Below are positions 34,134 through 45,192 of a stretch of DNA of 64,000 nucleotides, one piece after another. The position numbers were made by a program, and so were the translations under genes. Location of the stretch: assembly GCA_028554795.2 (NCBI GenBank), contig CM068841.1:28203721-28267720 (forward strand). Reading direction: 5' to 3'. Position 1 is the first letter of the stretch. Each line of letters opens with the position of its first letter. The notes under the pieces are model-generated. The model was not told where the DNA came from. It was given only the letters and a program-made list of their open reading frames with translations, and made no database searches. The DNA is from Sinohyriopsis cumingii (lineage: Eukaryota > Mollusca > Bivalvia > Unionida > Unionidae).

Positions 34134-35300
34134 CATTATCAACTTCCTACAATTGAAGATATAATCAAAACGATGGCTGGAGCTAAGGTTTTCTCCAAAC
34201 TAGATGCCAATCATGGTTACTGGCAAATACCCCTGGATGAGGAAAGCCAGATATTGACAACATTTAACACCCCGTTTGGTAGATATTGCTACCTGAGAAT
34301 GCCTTTTGGTATTAAATCTGATCAAGAAGTGTTCCAGAAACGCATGGCACAGTGTTTTGAGAACCTGCCTGGGATGGAGACTGATATAGATGACATAATT
34401 GTATGGAGAACTTCAAAGGAAGATCAGGATGGAAAACTAAACAATGTTTTAAAGAGATGCCAGGAAATAAATCTAATACTGAATATGGAAAAATGACAAT
34501 TCGGACTAACAGAAGTGGGCTACGTGGGACACATGTTGACATCATCAGGTATTAAACCCGACACAGAAAAAGTAAAAGCAATCACAGAAATGTCCGCTCC
34601 GACGGACAAGAAAGGAAATGAAAGAAAACTGGTACAGTCAACTACAACGCGAAATTGATCCAATATATGTCTACAGTGACAGAGCGAATCAGAGCACGTT
34701 TGAAAAGTGACACTGAATTTGTTTGGGAAACTGCACAGCAATTTGCATTTGAAGAGATCAAACATATTCTAAACAAAGAACCTGTGTTGAAATATGCCGA
34801 TGTTAAGAAGCCTAATATTGTTAGTTTTGATGCATCAAAATCAGGACTTGGAGCAGTATTAGTGCAGTCAGGCAAAACTATAGCATTTGCATCAAGGTCT
34901 TTGACAGGTGCAGAAACAAGGTATGCACATATCGAATAAGAACTGTTAACTGTGTTATTTGGTTTTGACAGATTTAATCAATATACTTATGGTAGTTAAG
35001 TACAAGTTGAATCGGATCATAAACCTCTGGAATCAAACCTCAAGAAACCTCTATCTGCAGCACCGCCTAGACTTCAGAGAATGCTTTTAAGACTGCTGAA
35101 GTAGTTTTTACTTAACATATTGTCCAGGAAAAGAGTTAATTGTAGCAGATATCTTGTCGAGAGCGTACAAACAGACGAACACGTATGAGATGAACATGGA
35201 TAGTGAAATTGAGTACTATGTGCACATGATCATGTCAGATATACAGATTGCAGATACACAGTTCGAAGCAATAAAGAATTGATAAACATCTCGTACCTTT
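34134..35300 (+). pseudogene. Retrotransposon pol: RT palm and RNase H
   Basis: The 34173-34496 segment encodes the RT core: FSKLDANHGYWQIPL and LRMPFGIKS, then DIDDIIVW in place of the usual YxDD motif (the Tyr is changed). A TGA follows at 34494-34496. RNase H is visible at 34655-34939 (SFDASKSGLGAVLV, then FASRSLTGAETRYAHIE) and is ended by a TAA at 34937. Multiple stops and frame changes make it inactive. Confidence 0.85.
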
Positions 35301-36627
35301 TGAAATCAGAAATGAACTTCCAGAAATGGACGGATTAGTTCTAAAAGGAGAGAAGATTGTAATACCAGATGCTCTTCAGAAAGAACTGCAGGAGGAGTTA
35401 CACAAAAGTCATATGGGCATTGAGAAGACAGAGCAAAGAGCAAGAGATATTATGTACTGGCCGGGCATGAATGCACAGATTGCAACCATAGTATCGAATT
35501 GTTCAACTTGCCAGGAATACAGAAAGTCAAATAAAAAAGGACCATTGTTATCTACACAACCTACTGCAACATGGGAAATGATTGGAACATATTTATTTAT
35601 GTGGAATAATTACAACTATGGCTTGATAGTAAATTATTGCTCCAGATATTTTGAAGTTGCCAAGTTAGGAAATACACGAGCAAGCACAGTAATCACACAC
35701 ACAAAGTCAGTTTTTGCAAGACTCTGTGTGTGTGTGTGTGTGCGTGTGATTTCGATTTTTAATGTAGCTTTAACAATTTTTCAGTCACATCGCTACGATG
35801 TCTGCAGTGTGGCAGTTTATAGTGATGTCTAGCACTGGGACATCATGCCGTAGACATGTAGCATGATGTCCCACCCAGTCACACACACAAAGTCAGTTTT
35901 TGCAAGACATGGAATACTATAAGAAGTAAGGAGTGATAATGGACCATAGTTCTCCTCAAAAGAATATGGTCAGTTTGCAAAAACAGGGGATTCAAACACA
36001 CTACGTCAAGTCCCAAGTATCCACAGTCTAATGGTTTAGCAGAAAGAACCATTCAAACTGTCAAAGAAATTATCAATAGGGCAAAGAGAGATGGAAAAGA
36101 TCTGTATTTATCGATATTGGAGTATCGAAATACACCAACTCATGATATATAATCTCCGGCACAAATACTGACGAGTCGAAGACTTCGATCGTCTTTACCT
36201 ATTACCAACATACAGCTACATCCGCAAGTTATAAAAGAAAGAAACAAATTGGAAACTGGGTGAAAAGCAAAATCAGCAAAAGAAACAGTATAGCAGAACA
36301 GCTAAAGAGCTTCCAAATCTTACTTCTGGAGACAAAGTTAGAATCAGAAGACAAGATCTTTGGGAACCACCAGTAGTCGTCAGAAAAAGTAGCACTCCCA
36401 AGTCGTATGATGTGAAAACCCAGGATGATGCTATATACAGGAAAAACCGAAGACATCTGTTAGAAACAAAAGGGACATTACCAGAGATATATGATACCTA
36501 CGAAGATGCTAACAATGAGGCCACTGAACTAAATGACAAGATGCCATTAATCATCAATGAGACAAACCAGACAGGAGAGATTCGAACAAGGAGTGGATGC
36601 CTAATTAAACAAAAGCCTGCAAGATAA
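35301..36627 (+). pseudogene. Retrotransposon pol: integrase, interrupted by a SINE
   Basis: The zinc-binding region (HKSHMGIEKTEQRARDIMYW, then CSTCQ) and part of the catalytic core lie at 35326-35722, with the first catalytic Asp apparently lost (TYLFMWNN). The SINE at 35723-35879 splits the core. Integrase-like sequence resumes at 35909 and includes PQSNGLAERTIQ-like coding near 36015-36050 and a C-terminal domain at 36412-36627. Confidence 0.8.
35694..35908 (-). mobile_element. SINE family 2 fragment nested in the integrase, with a 29-bp duplication
   Basis: The insert (35723-35879) is the CA-tail half of the family, in minus orientation, and lacks the tRNA-like head. It is bounded by identical 29-base copies of host integrase DNA (35694-35722 and 35880-35908, CACACACACAAAG...TTGCAAGAC). 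The duplication is unusually long for a SINE. Removing the insert and one copy would leave the integrase region contiguous, so this is a real, later insertion. Confidence 0.9.
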
Positions 36628-37041
36628 AGAGATTTTGTTAGGTGAACTCGATAAATTTTCTCAATTACAAAAATTGTGTCTTGTGAATATTAGAAACTGA
36701 AGTGTTTAAGGGCATAATAATACATCTGTTATATCACATCAGTTTTGTGCAGTGATAACAACTGGATTGAAGAACAAAATATTAGGACTATAGATTTTAG
36801 TGGCAATGCCAATCTATCACCACCTTTGTTTTCATTAGTGTAAGAATGATTGTGAATGTCATAGGGTTAGAACTTAATTTTAACTATAATTAGAAGAGCT
36901 TTTACAACTCTCCAGAAACTATTTGAAATATATATATTCATGTGCAAAATAGAACTTTGTCAAGTTTGAATATGTTTACAAATTTATTAAAAAGAAACGG
37001 AGAAATGAATATGTGAATTTAAAAGAAAAGCACAAAACTCA

Positions 37042-37055
37042 TTTTTAGGGGGAGT
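37042..37055 (+). promoter_or_regulatory. Polypurine tract of the gypsy element
   Basis: TTTTTAGGGGGAGT lies directly before the 3' LTR, where plus-strand DNA synthesis would start. Confidence 0.7.
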
Positions 37056-37277
37056 TGTGGTAATATACGGTATTAACATTCTGTTGCTGAAAATTGCGTG
37101 ACAGTTACAGGTCACCTGAGGTCAGCTCCAGGTTCTCACTCAGTTACAACCTGTTATGCCTTATGATAACATTAGCACCTAGTGTGCGTGTGATTTCTCT
37201 GTTTTGAGTCAGTAGTAATCTAGCCATTAAAGTAGTTAGATCAAACCATGCTTTGTGTGCTTTAGCAAAACATAACA
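37056..37277 (+). repeat. 3' LTR of the Ty3/gypsy retrotransposon
   Basis: Starts TGTGGTAATATACGG, ends CATAACA, and is 222 bp like the 5' LTR. The two LTRs differ at many sites, so the insertion is old. Confidence 0.8.
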
Positions 37278-37375
37278 TGGTGTCAGAAGTGAAAATTTCG
37301 GAATAAGTTGGATTTAAACCATTAAGAAGTATATCTCCATAACAATACTGACATTTGGATACACAAGTTAATGTA
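37278..37375 (+). mobile_element. Second primer-binding site and leader after the 3' LTR
   Basis: The bases after the 3' LTR repeat the sequence after the 5' LTR: PBS, AATAAGTTGGATTTA and CCATTAAGAAGTATATC. They do so for about 95 bp, then diverge. A normal insertion would show host DNA here. It indicates a tandem pair of elements or recombination between copies. Confidence 0.8.
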
Positions 37376-37469
37376 AATATAAACAGCCTTGTAGAACCTT
37401 TTACACTTAATACTTGTGATGATCAGTCATATACAGGACTGATGTAATTTCTTACTCGTGCTCATTAAT

Positions 37470-37470
<1 letters not shown>

Positions 37471-37519
<49 letters not shown>

Positions 37520-37523
37520 GATG
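37471..37523. repeat. (GA)n microsatellite
   Basis: About 25 GA units with one GGGA interruption, followed by ATGGTGATGATG. Confidence 0.95.
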
Positions 37524-37633
37524 GTGATGATGATGTCACCATTATATATCGAGGACTTGTATATGAGAAACTGAAATATTTTCGGAAAGCGTTAATGATA
37601 ATAAACACAACATGAACGTTAATTTATCTCACT

Positions 37634-37915
37634 CATAGCCGGATTAAGGCTTTGGGGGTCTGTGGAACATATGATGTGGGAGTGGGTTCTCATATATTTA
37701 CAAATACGCCATGAAAGCAGAACTCAAATTGTTCTTTATATGTGAATTATTTATTAAAGCTAAATTAGGATATCATTAGACGTTTCAGACCAATATGTGT
37801 TTATTTAAACACATGTAACTTTATCGACGGTAACCAGGTGTACCCCCATGACTTACAATAGATGGCCTCGCGGCAAGTGCCCCATCCCTTTCTGCCTCTT
37901 AATCCGGTAATGACG
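37634..37915. repeat. Possible MITE with GGATTAAG inverted ends
   Basis: CATAGCCGGATTAAGGC on the left and the reverse complement of GCCTCTTAATCCGGTAATG on the right form short inverted ends around ~280 bp. No ORF is inside. The superfamily is not clear. Confidence 0.4.
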
Positions 37916-38284
37916 GCACATACTGTCTTTTCGGATATTAATTATGGAAGTTATTTTCTTATCACACTATTATCCATAGACAGATTAAGGTCCTTGTAGA
38001 GGCACTTCTTTAATAAAAGATTGACGTCGTTGAAATGGCTTTTTGTGTATACCCTTTTCATTAATATGCTGTTTTCGTATATTTTAATGTTCTTTTTTTT
38101 TTTTTTTTTTTAAAAATGAACTTGTTACCAGTCTAAATTACGTGTAGTATGGCAGGTTTTTCTCTGGAAAATTCTGTAAATAGAACAATTTTACTGGTTT
38201 AAATCCAGTAAATAATTTATCGCTACTTAATATATTGGTGAGGGTTTTGAATGTTTGCTAATTTTAACGATCTTTATAACACAT

Positions 38285-38366
38285 GGTAGCGTGGCCGAGC
38301 GGTCTAAGGCGCTGGTTTTAGGCACCAGTCTCTTCGGAGGCGTGGGTTCGAATCCCACCGCTGCCA
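38285..38366 (+). tRNA. tRNA-Leu(UAG)
   Basis: Acceptor strands GGTAGCG and CGCTGCC pair fully, counting one G-U. The D arm contains the A box TGGCCGAGCGG and the B box GGTTCGAATCC is perfect. The anticodon arm CTGGT-TTTAGGC-ACCAG gives anticodon TAG (decodes CUA). A long variable arm (TCTCTTCGGAGGC) is typical of Leu. The discriminator is A, and a T-run downstream can end Pol III transcription. No intron. It appears functional. Confidence 0.97.
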
Positions 38367-38850
38367 AACTATAATTTTAATTTGTACCTTTTTTTTTTTT
38401 CTTTTTTTTCTTTTCACCCCCCAAAGATGCGATCATCAAATTCTAACCTCAAAGCCAATAGGTAACATAAACAAATAAATATTGTATTCATGAATTGTGA
38501 TTGTATTAGGACTTTGCTGCTAAACTAGTCAGGAGAACCTGGACCTATGTCGCTGACTTACCTGTCGTCTAATAACTAATTTGACCCATATACAGAAATT
38601 AGCAAATTTAAGAACAGTATATGTAGAAACCTCACACGGTCTATACACAGTACACCGTTCATTTACTAATTGGTGCCAATTAGTTCCTTTCATATTTTGA
38701 GTTATACTGTAAAAATCAGTCTATAATTCAATATTTCTCTTTTAAAAGATGCCTTTGTATTCTTTGGAGAACTAGCACAGTGGGCACCAATAGTTGATTT
38801 GATATGTAAAACACCCGCCTTGATAGCGTTTGACTGACCACTGATAATTA
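38367..38850. other. No gene seen; T-rich start
   Basis: A T-rich tract follows the tRNA (about 38388-38416). The rest is non-coding, with no recognised repeat. Confidence 0.5.
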
Positions 38851-38861
38851 GTGGGTCAAGA

Positions 38862-39111
38862 TGTTGTTGTTGTAGGATTTAACGCCATTTTTCAGCACAC
38901 GATAGGCTATACATGGCGGCCAGTATTAATGGTGGAGGAAGAACCCGGGAAAATCCCCGGAAAGAACCACCGACCCACGAGAAGCTACTGGCAAGCTTTC
39001 TCACATACCCACATTGGCTGAATCCGAGACTCGAACCCACGCAGACAGAGGTGAGATGGCAGTGATCCGTAACGGAGAGCGCTTTAGACCACTCGGCCAC
39101 TCGGGGCCCCT
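38862..39111 (-). mobile_element. Leu/Ser-type SINE, near full-length copy 4
   Basis: Very close to the copy at 31363-31620, with head, both boxes and CAA tail. It is flanked by a perfect 11-bp duplication (GTGGGTCAAGA at 38851-38861 and 39112-39122). The similarity of the copies suggests they share a young subfamily. Confidence 0.95.
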
Positions 39112-39171
39112 GTGGGTCAAGAAGATTGTTCCTTATCTGTGACACACATTTTGGCTTCTGTTATTACATTA

Positions 39172-41571
39172 CACTGGACAACAAATTTTTACAAAAGTCA
39201 TGTTACTGAAATAAAATTAGTCAATTCTTATCAATTTTTATGTGCTGAACACGAATATGACAGTCAAATTGCAAAATTGGCTCTAGTTTTTTTGTAATCT
39301 GCAAGAAATTAATGTTTACATAACGAAATGCATTCCAATAGTAAAAGGTCAACTGTAATAGCCTACCTATAAAAAATCAAGTCATTGACTACATCTTAGA
39401 TTTCTTCGCCTGTCTCTTGTACAGCTGTTCGGGAGGATCTCTGAGGGGTGTCCAGCAGTAGTCAGCCAGCATTGTAGTGGACCATTTTCCCTGGTATCTT
39501 TGTTCCATTGTTGCGATATCTTGATGAAAACGTTCGCCGTGTTCATCACTAACAATACCACAGTTGCTAGGAAAGAAATCCAAATGGGAATGAAGGAAGT
39601 GAATCTTTAGAGACATATTGCAGCCAAGTTTCTTATACTTCATCAACATGTCTTCTACTAGTTCCTTATAGTTTTCTGCCCTAACATTTCCGAGGAAGTT
39701 TGTAGAAACTAGGCGAAAAGCATTCCATGCTTGTTTCGCGTCACCTTCCAGCAAGTTGTTGAACCGGTCATCTTTGAAAAGCTCTCGAATCTGAGGACCC
39801 ACAAAAACTCCCTCTTTAATCTTTGCTTCGCTGAGTCGAGGGAATTTTTCATGCAGGTATCGGAATGCTGGCAAAGTCCGGTCGATGGCTTTCACGAAGT
39901 TCTTCATCAAACCTAGTTTGATGTGAAGGGGTGGTAGCAAGATTTTCTGAGCCTCAACCAGAGCTGGGTGTTGGATATTCTTCTCTCCAATGGCTACATT
40001 CTGCCTGTGAGTCCATTCCTTCCTCATGTAGTGCATTTCCCTTGCTCGGCTATCCCACTCGCATAAGAAACACATGTATTTTGTATATCCTTGCTGCAGT
40101 CCCATTAAAAGGGCAACTACCTTCAAATCACCACAGAGGTGCCAGCTGTACTTGTTATACTCAATGGAATTCAGTAGCTGCCTTAACTTATCGTATGTCT
40201 CTTTCATGTGGACAGCATACGCTACTGGAATAGATGGAAGAATGTTTCCATTGTGCAAAAGCACAGCCTTGAGACTCAGTTTCGAAGAGTCCACAAATAG
40301 TCTCCATTCTTGTGGGTCATGAGTGATTTTTAAAGCATTCATGAGGCCCTCAGTATCGGAACAGAATATCAGATTACTTTCCTTTCTGAAGAAAGGCTCC
40401 AATTGCTGGTGGCGCTTTCGATATGCAGTAATTGTGACATCTTCTTCTAGAAGATTCCATTGTTGGAGTCTTGATCCTAGCAATTCTGCCTTGTTCTTTG
40501 ATAAGTCCAAATCACGAATCAGGTCATTTAGTTCTTCCTGTGTTATTCTGTGTGGGGTTGATGATGCACCACAGTGAAAATCTGGATCACTGCATGCTGA
40601 TGGACCAGGAGAAGAACAGGTCGACTCACCTTTGTCTTCGTCAGATGAATCAAGAGAATATTCTGCTGGAGGTTCTGGAATAGGAAGTCCCTCACCATGT
40701 GGAACTGGTCTCAATGCAGACGGAATGTTTGGGTAGACTATTCTCGACTTCTTTCGCTTTGTTATTCCGCCGGAAAGAGGAGGAACCAAGCAGAAGTAAC
40801 AGTCATTTAGGTGGTTGCTTGGCTCTCTCCACACCATTGGGACTGCAAACGGCATTGATGACCTTTTGCAATTCAACCACTGTGAAAGCTGTGTTGTACA
40901 TGTAGCACAGCATATATGCGGAGCCCAAGGCTTGTCTTGGTCACCAACCTTGCATCCGAAGAAAAGATGATATGCCTTCTTCACTTGAGAATTGATACTT
41001 TTCTTCTGGTTGGCAAATGTCACTTCCCCACAAATATAGCAAAAATTGTCCGCGGTATTAACACACTTTCGAGGCATTACTGTTCTTTATTGTACGTAAA
41101 TGGATAAAATAATAAGTTTTATGTAACAGTAGCTTGAACTGTCTCGCACAACGTCTAAAATATTTTAAATGCTGAACCTATCTGATTGGGCTTTATATAG
41201 TACACTGCTTACGTCAGCTTCAGCAGCCGCCTGGCATTAGTATAATAGGCCTACACATGTATAGTACACTGCTGACGTCAACTTACTTCAGCAGCCGCAT
41301 GGCATTAGTATTGCATTGCATCAGAAAATGATGCAATCAACTGTGGATGATGTGAGCATGATGGTATTATGCAATGTTACATCATTATTCCGGATGTTGC
41401 TGCAGTCCTACTGGAGAAATTTACACAGTGAAACATAGAAAATGAGGTATATGAATATCTTCAAAACGAGAGCCAATACAAATTTTTCACGGTTATATTC
41501 GTGTTCGGCACACCAAAATACTACAGATTAGGGCCTTTTCAAGTCAGTAATGATTTCACTGTTGACCAGTG
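39172..41571 (-). mobile_element. Intact-looking 2.4-kb DNA transposon, CMC-like
   Basis: The left end reads CACTGGACAACAA and the right end, in reverse complement, CACTGGTCAACAG. Inside, a second pair of matching inverted blocks holds TGTGCTGAACACGAATAT versus TGTGCCGAACACGAATAT. The flanks are TTA on both sides (39169-39171 and 41572-41574), a 3-bp target duplication. CACTR ends with a 3-bp duplication fit the EnSpm branch of the CMC superfamily. It encodes one complete ORF on the minus strand. The class is inferred from the ends and the transposase layout. Confidence 0.75.
39389..41077 (-). CDS. 562-residue transposase-like protein
   Basis: An unbroken single-exon ORF inside the transposon. 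Residues 1-100 form a Cys-rich zinc-binding domain (C13-x2-C16, H54-I-C-C-x2-C60, C93-x2-C96). Residues 136-170 are acidic/Ser-rich and disordered. The catalytic core appears to include D263 (FVDSS), D317 (CGDLKVV) closely followed by C336-x2-C339 and H349, and a C-terminal block H493-x2-H496-x-H498 with SDEHGERFH (E512, E515). A second Asp followed by a CxxC and His is the arrangement of CMC transposases. No stop or frameshift is seen, so it may be recently active or domesticated. Proteins of this type occur in many copies in invertebrate genomes, as I recall. Confidence 0.7.
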   Translation of the reverse strand: MPRKCVNTADNFCYICGEVTFANQKKSINSQVKKAYHLFFGCKVGDQDKPWAPHICCATCTTQLSQWLNCKRSSMPFAVPMVWREPSNHLNDCYFCLVPPLSGGITKRKKSRIVYPNIPSALRPVPHGEGLPIPEPPAEYSLDSSDEDKGESTCSSPGPSACSDPDFHCGASSTPHRITQEELNDLIRDLDLSKNKAELLGSRLQQWNLLEEDVTITAYRKRHQQLEPFFRKESNLIFCSDTEGLMNALKITHDPQEWRLFVDSSKLSLKAVLLHNGNILPSIPVAYAVHMKETYDKLRQLLNSIEYNKYSWHLCGDLKVVALLMGLQQGYTKYMCFLCEWDSRAREMHYMRKEWTHRQNVAIGEKNIQHPALVEAQKILLPPLHIKLGLMKNFVKAIDRTLPAFRYLHEKFPRLSEAKIKEGVFVGPQIRELFKDDRFNNLLEGDAKQAWNAFRLVSTNFLGNVRAENYKELVEDMLMKYKKLGCNMSLKIHFLHSHLDFFPSNCGIVSDEHGERFHQDIATMEQRYQGKWSTTMLADYCWTPLRDPPEQLYKRQAKKSKM

Positions 41572-43160
41572 TTACCAAAACAATAGAGAGTTAATTAGAA
41601 CCTTTATGACTGAAATTTTTTTTAAAAAGCTACGTTAGAAATACCCCCCCCCCCCCCGCAAACACGTTAATCAGAACCGCTCAAAATAATCAGGGACGTA
41701 TCCAGACAAAGGGGCGAGGAGGTGCACGGACCAGATCCCCCTCACCGCTACCACCTCTAAAATGAGCTTGAAACAACTTCACTGCTTCGTATAGTATTTT
41801 TTTTTAAATACAGTTAGATGGCTACAGTTATGCTTAAATGTACGAGTTTAAAGGCGCCTAGCTACCTGAGCTCCCCACTGTTGGGCCCACCTCCCCACAA
41901 ACCAATTGCCTACTTCTTTACGCCAGCTCACCCTCCAAATTATATTTCTGGATTTGCCCCGATCTTATATTCAGGAAGTCTACATTGCATTCTTCGTTAA
42001 TGATTAGATATGGAATTTCAAGTTGTACCATTACTGACAAACTTTTTAAATCAACTCCAAAATAATATATTTGTGTATTTAGATTGGGAAATTGTGCTTA
42101 CAGGGCTAGATTTCAACAATTTCTGATTATTAAATTAGTCCAATCCAGTCTATAGGAGTTAGTATAATTATTTTATTAAATTATATCCATGGGTGCTAGC
42201 ACATGGAGGGGGGACTACATCCGTAAAACTAAATAGCTGACCACTACATGTTTGCCCCCACTCCTACTTATATGTGGGTATTATTAGGTAAATATTTGTT
42301 TCTATAAAAATACACAATGTTCATACTTTAGACTAGATATATAATATCAGAAAATTCATGTCGGATACTAAAAATAATCAAGTGAACAAATATCCAACCA
42401 CTGGATGAGATAATACAAGAGGAAAGGCTCTCTTTCTCGTTAGGGCATGCCATGTCGTAAATAAGTCCACCATACTAGTCATGTCGTACAGAAACCCACC
42501 ATATTAGTCCTGTCGCAAAGGAGTGCACCATACTAGAACAGAATGGTAATAATGGATATTTATTACTGATTCAAAGAGGGCTCTTCTCGAAAATAAACCG
42601 AAGGCGGGGTAAGGTATCCCCTTCCCACACACATTATAAATTATACATTGGGATTAAATGTAACTCAGAAAAGTACTTACATTACATGAATGTAATTGCA
42701 AGCGGGGAAACATATTTAATCTACTGCTAAAAATGACAAAGTCCAAAACATACAAATTATTTGGAAACAACTCCTAATGTACACGATAGTCGATAGTACA
42801 TACACACGCCATATTGGACATCAGTTATAAAACCATAGCCTCACTGATTTTACAGATAAGTAATTCCAGCTTACCAACAAGATGTTTGTAGAGTCAATTC
42901 CACAAAGTGTTTTGAAAAATAAAAAAATTAAATTCTTTGTTCTAGTCAGTGATGGATTAACTAATGTCGGGGAAGGGGGTGGCGGCGTAGCGAAATATGC
43001 ATAACGTTAGCCATCTTACGCCAAAGAAAACTTACTCTATAAACATATTAAAGTTCAGGTTGTTTCACACTCACATTTTTGGATGTATGGGTGTTTTGGG
43101 TTGAGGGCGCGCCAGAACCAGCCTTACTCGTAGCAGGTGAAAATATATTTTGACTGTCTG
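41572..43160. other. No supported gene; possible MITE pieces
   Basis: It includes a C homopolymer (about 41644-41657) and a CAGGGACGTATCCAG motif at 41693 that resembles a hAT-type MITE end. The ORF at 41818-42000 is not supported. Confidence 0.35.
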
Positions 43161-43167
43161 TAATTGC

Positions 43168-43641
43168 AATAATGCAAGCAATGCGCTACTGTTAATTAGA
43201 ATAAACAACGAGGTGTATTTTAATATGTCTAAAGTACATAGTGTGATGGTAAATTGGCCAGAAATGCGCATTGTTGTTGATTGTAGTAAATTTTTTGGTC
43301 GATTGTGTTAAATCGTGTTGCCGCTGTAATACGTGTGATGATGGTGGTAAAGCGTTTGAACGTATAAAGTATGATTATTGATTACTGTTTTCATGTCGAA
43401 TTAACAAATGTTTCTACGTATGAACCTGAACATAGACTGACCTAAGAAACTCTGTTCCCGACAAATAAAACTACACAAAAAAGTTCGCAGCCTGTCATTC
43501 CAATAATGCAAGCAATGCGCTACTGTTAATTAGAATAAACAACGAGGTGTATTTTAATATGTCTAAAGTACATACTGTGATGATAAATTGGCCAGAAATG
43601 CGCATTGTTGTTGATTGTAGTAAATTTTTGGGTCGATCGTG
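43168..43641. repeat. Direct duplication of a ~140-bp segment (about 331-bp spacing)
   Basis: The segment from CAATAATGCAAGCAATGCGC to TTGTAGTAAATTTTTNGGTC occurs at about 43168-43306 and again at 43499-43641 with very few differences. It lies about 1.4-1.8 kb upstream of the first DDX42 coding exon and may overlap the promoter or first non-coding exon. Confidence 0.85.
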
Positions 43642-43649
43642 TCAATTTT

Positions 43650-44992
43650 GTTAGGTTTCAAGCGCGAACTAATCTGGCGTAACAGGTGGCGCTATACAGT
43701 TTCGCATTTTGCATAGGTTAGGATTTTAAAGAAAAAGAATGTCCCCGGCTTTCCTCACTGGTTATACTGGCTATTTAAAAAAGACCTTGTATATCTTAGG
43801 TATAATGCAAAGAACCTTTAATTCCCTTTATTTTGGTGTATGATTGATGGGTGTACTATGGGTTATAGAGTATACAGCTTGGCCTTACTTCAAATGTGCA
43901 CCTTTCAAAAAAGTGCTAGCTCTACTTGGTCATTTTCACTTCCTGAACTTCAGAGGTCAATTGTATAAAAAAGAGCCGATAACATTTTTTACATTTTATA
44001 TATTTGGTAATTCATTCATTGCACTTTCAGAAGCTGGTATTGTCTAGTCTGGCAAAATTCATTTTCCCTATTTTATTAGCTGCTATGTATAGTGTACTTT
44101 AGACTAATTCAGACTGATTTTTTAACACAAGGGAGCAGTCATTTTAGTTAGCAGTGTGCTTAAATCATGTAAAATTTCCAAAAGTACAATATCCAAAAGA
44201 AATGTCATCCACATTACATTAATGTAGCATAGAGGTATGCAAACATTCTCTCCACTGTGCATGTTTTAAATGCGAACTACTTCACCTTACATACGTCACT
44301 CTCTCAAAAGTACATATTATCTGGTGAGCGCCACCATAATGCTTTTAGGAGTATGTAACTCTTGCTTAGTTTGGATACTCTTCACTATAAAGGAAAGACT
44401 AGACGTACACAAACACGAATGTAAATTTGATCGCTTATCAAACATGTATGTAATTTGGTAATTAATATGTTGTACACATTCTAATCATTGTTACATTAAT
44501 ATTTGACTGTTTTAGTGCGATGTTTGCCTAGAATTTGGCCTTGTAAGTTTTATTAGTAACCAGTGAATGTGCCTTTCGTTTCGATGTATCCTCCCTGTGA
44601 AGCAGAGCATTTGGAACGTGGAGTCGTTGAAGAATCATGATAAACTTGCACAACCAGAGAAAAGTTTAAGTTTTCAGAGTGAATGTGATTCATATAACCG
44701 AGCTCGACCAAGAATTTATATTTATTTATAGCCATTACCTTTCTCTTTTATCGTTTGTATAGAATCGTAGCACCTTAACTTCTATATTTTTTTATCACGA
44801 TACTTTAATGTTTACATTTAATTAAAAGGGTTTATCTTCCTAATATTTTTGTGTGTGCAGTTATTTACTTTTCTAAATATATTTTTTTAAACTTTTAATT
44901 GGTACCATATGGCCTATATTTTATTGAGGTACCTTTAAACAATTCATGCACGCATTTAATTATTTTTGTGTTTTTTTAATTTTTCTTTTCAG
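43650..44992. other. Probable DDX42 promoter or 5' untranslated region and intron, not resolved
   Basis: The first coding exon begins at an acceptor (44991-44992), so a non-coding exon must lie upstream. A possible donor is CATAG/GTTAGG near 43718, but no TATA or other clear core signal identifies it. Confidence 0.35.
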
Positions 44993-45192
44993 AAACTAAA
45001 CATGTTTCACAAAGGTAGTGATAGTAAACAGAAAGGATTTGGTTTTACGGGTTTTAGCATTGGTGGGCGCCAGGATACCAGCTCAGCAAGTGGGCTTACT
45101 GGTATTGGGACAACAGGAAACAAGGCCATGCCAGGACGCTCCTTTGGCTACCACTTGAATATTGGAAGACGAAAAATCAAGAATGAAGATGA
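44993..45192 (+). CDS. DDX42: DDX42, first coding exon
   Basis: The exon follows the acceptor TTTTTCTTTTCAG. The ATG is at 45002-45004. The 63 codons plus two bases encode a Gly/Phe-rich start (KQKGFGFTGFSIGG) and a basic end (GRRKIKNEDE), and the donor is GA/GTATGT. DDX42 is a DEAD-box RNA helicase linked to the SF3b/U2 snRNP branch of splicing. Animal DDX42 proteins begin with this GFGFxGF-type motif. The phase-2 end joins exactly to 51886. The frame is on the plus strand, with an intron of 6.7 kb full of transposons. Confidence 0.85.

Noticed and set aside
39931-40577. Plus-strand ORFs of up to 100 residues
   Set aside because: They are antisense shadows of the 562-residue transposase-like ORF.
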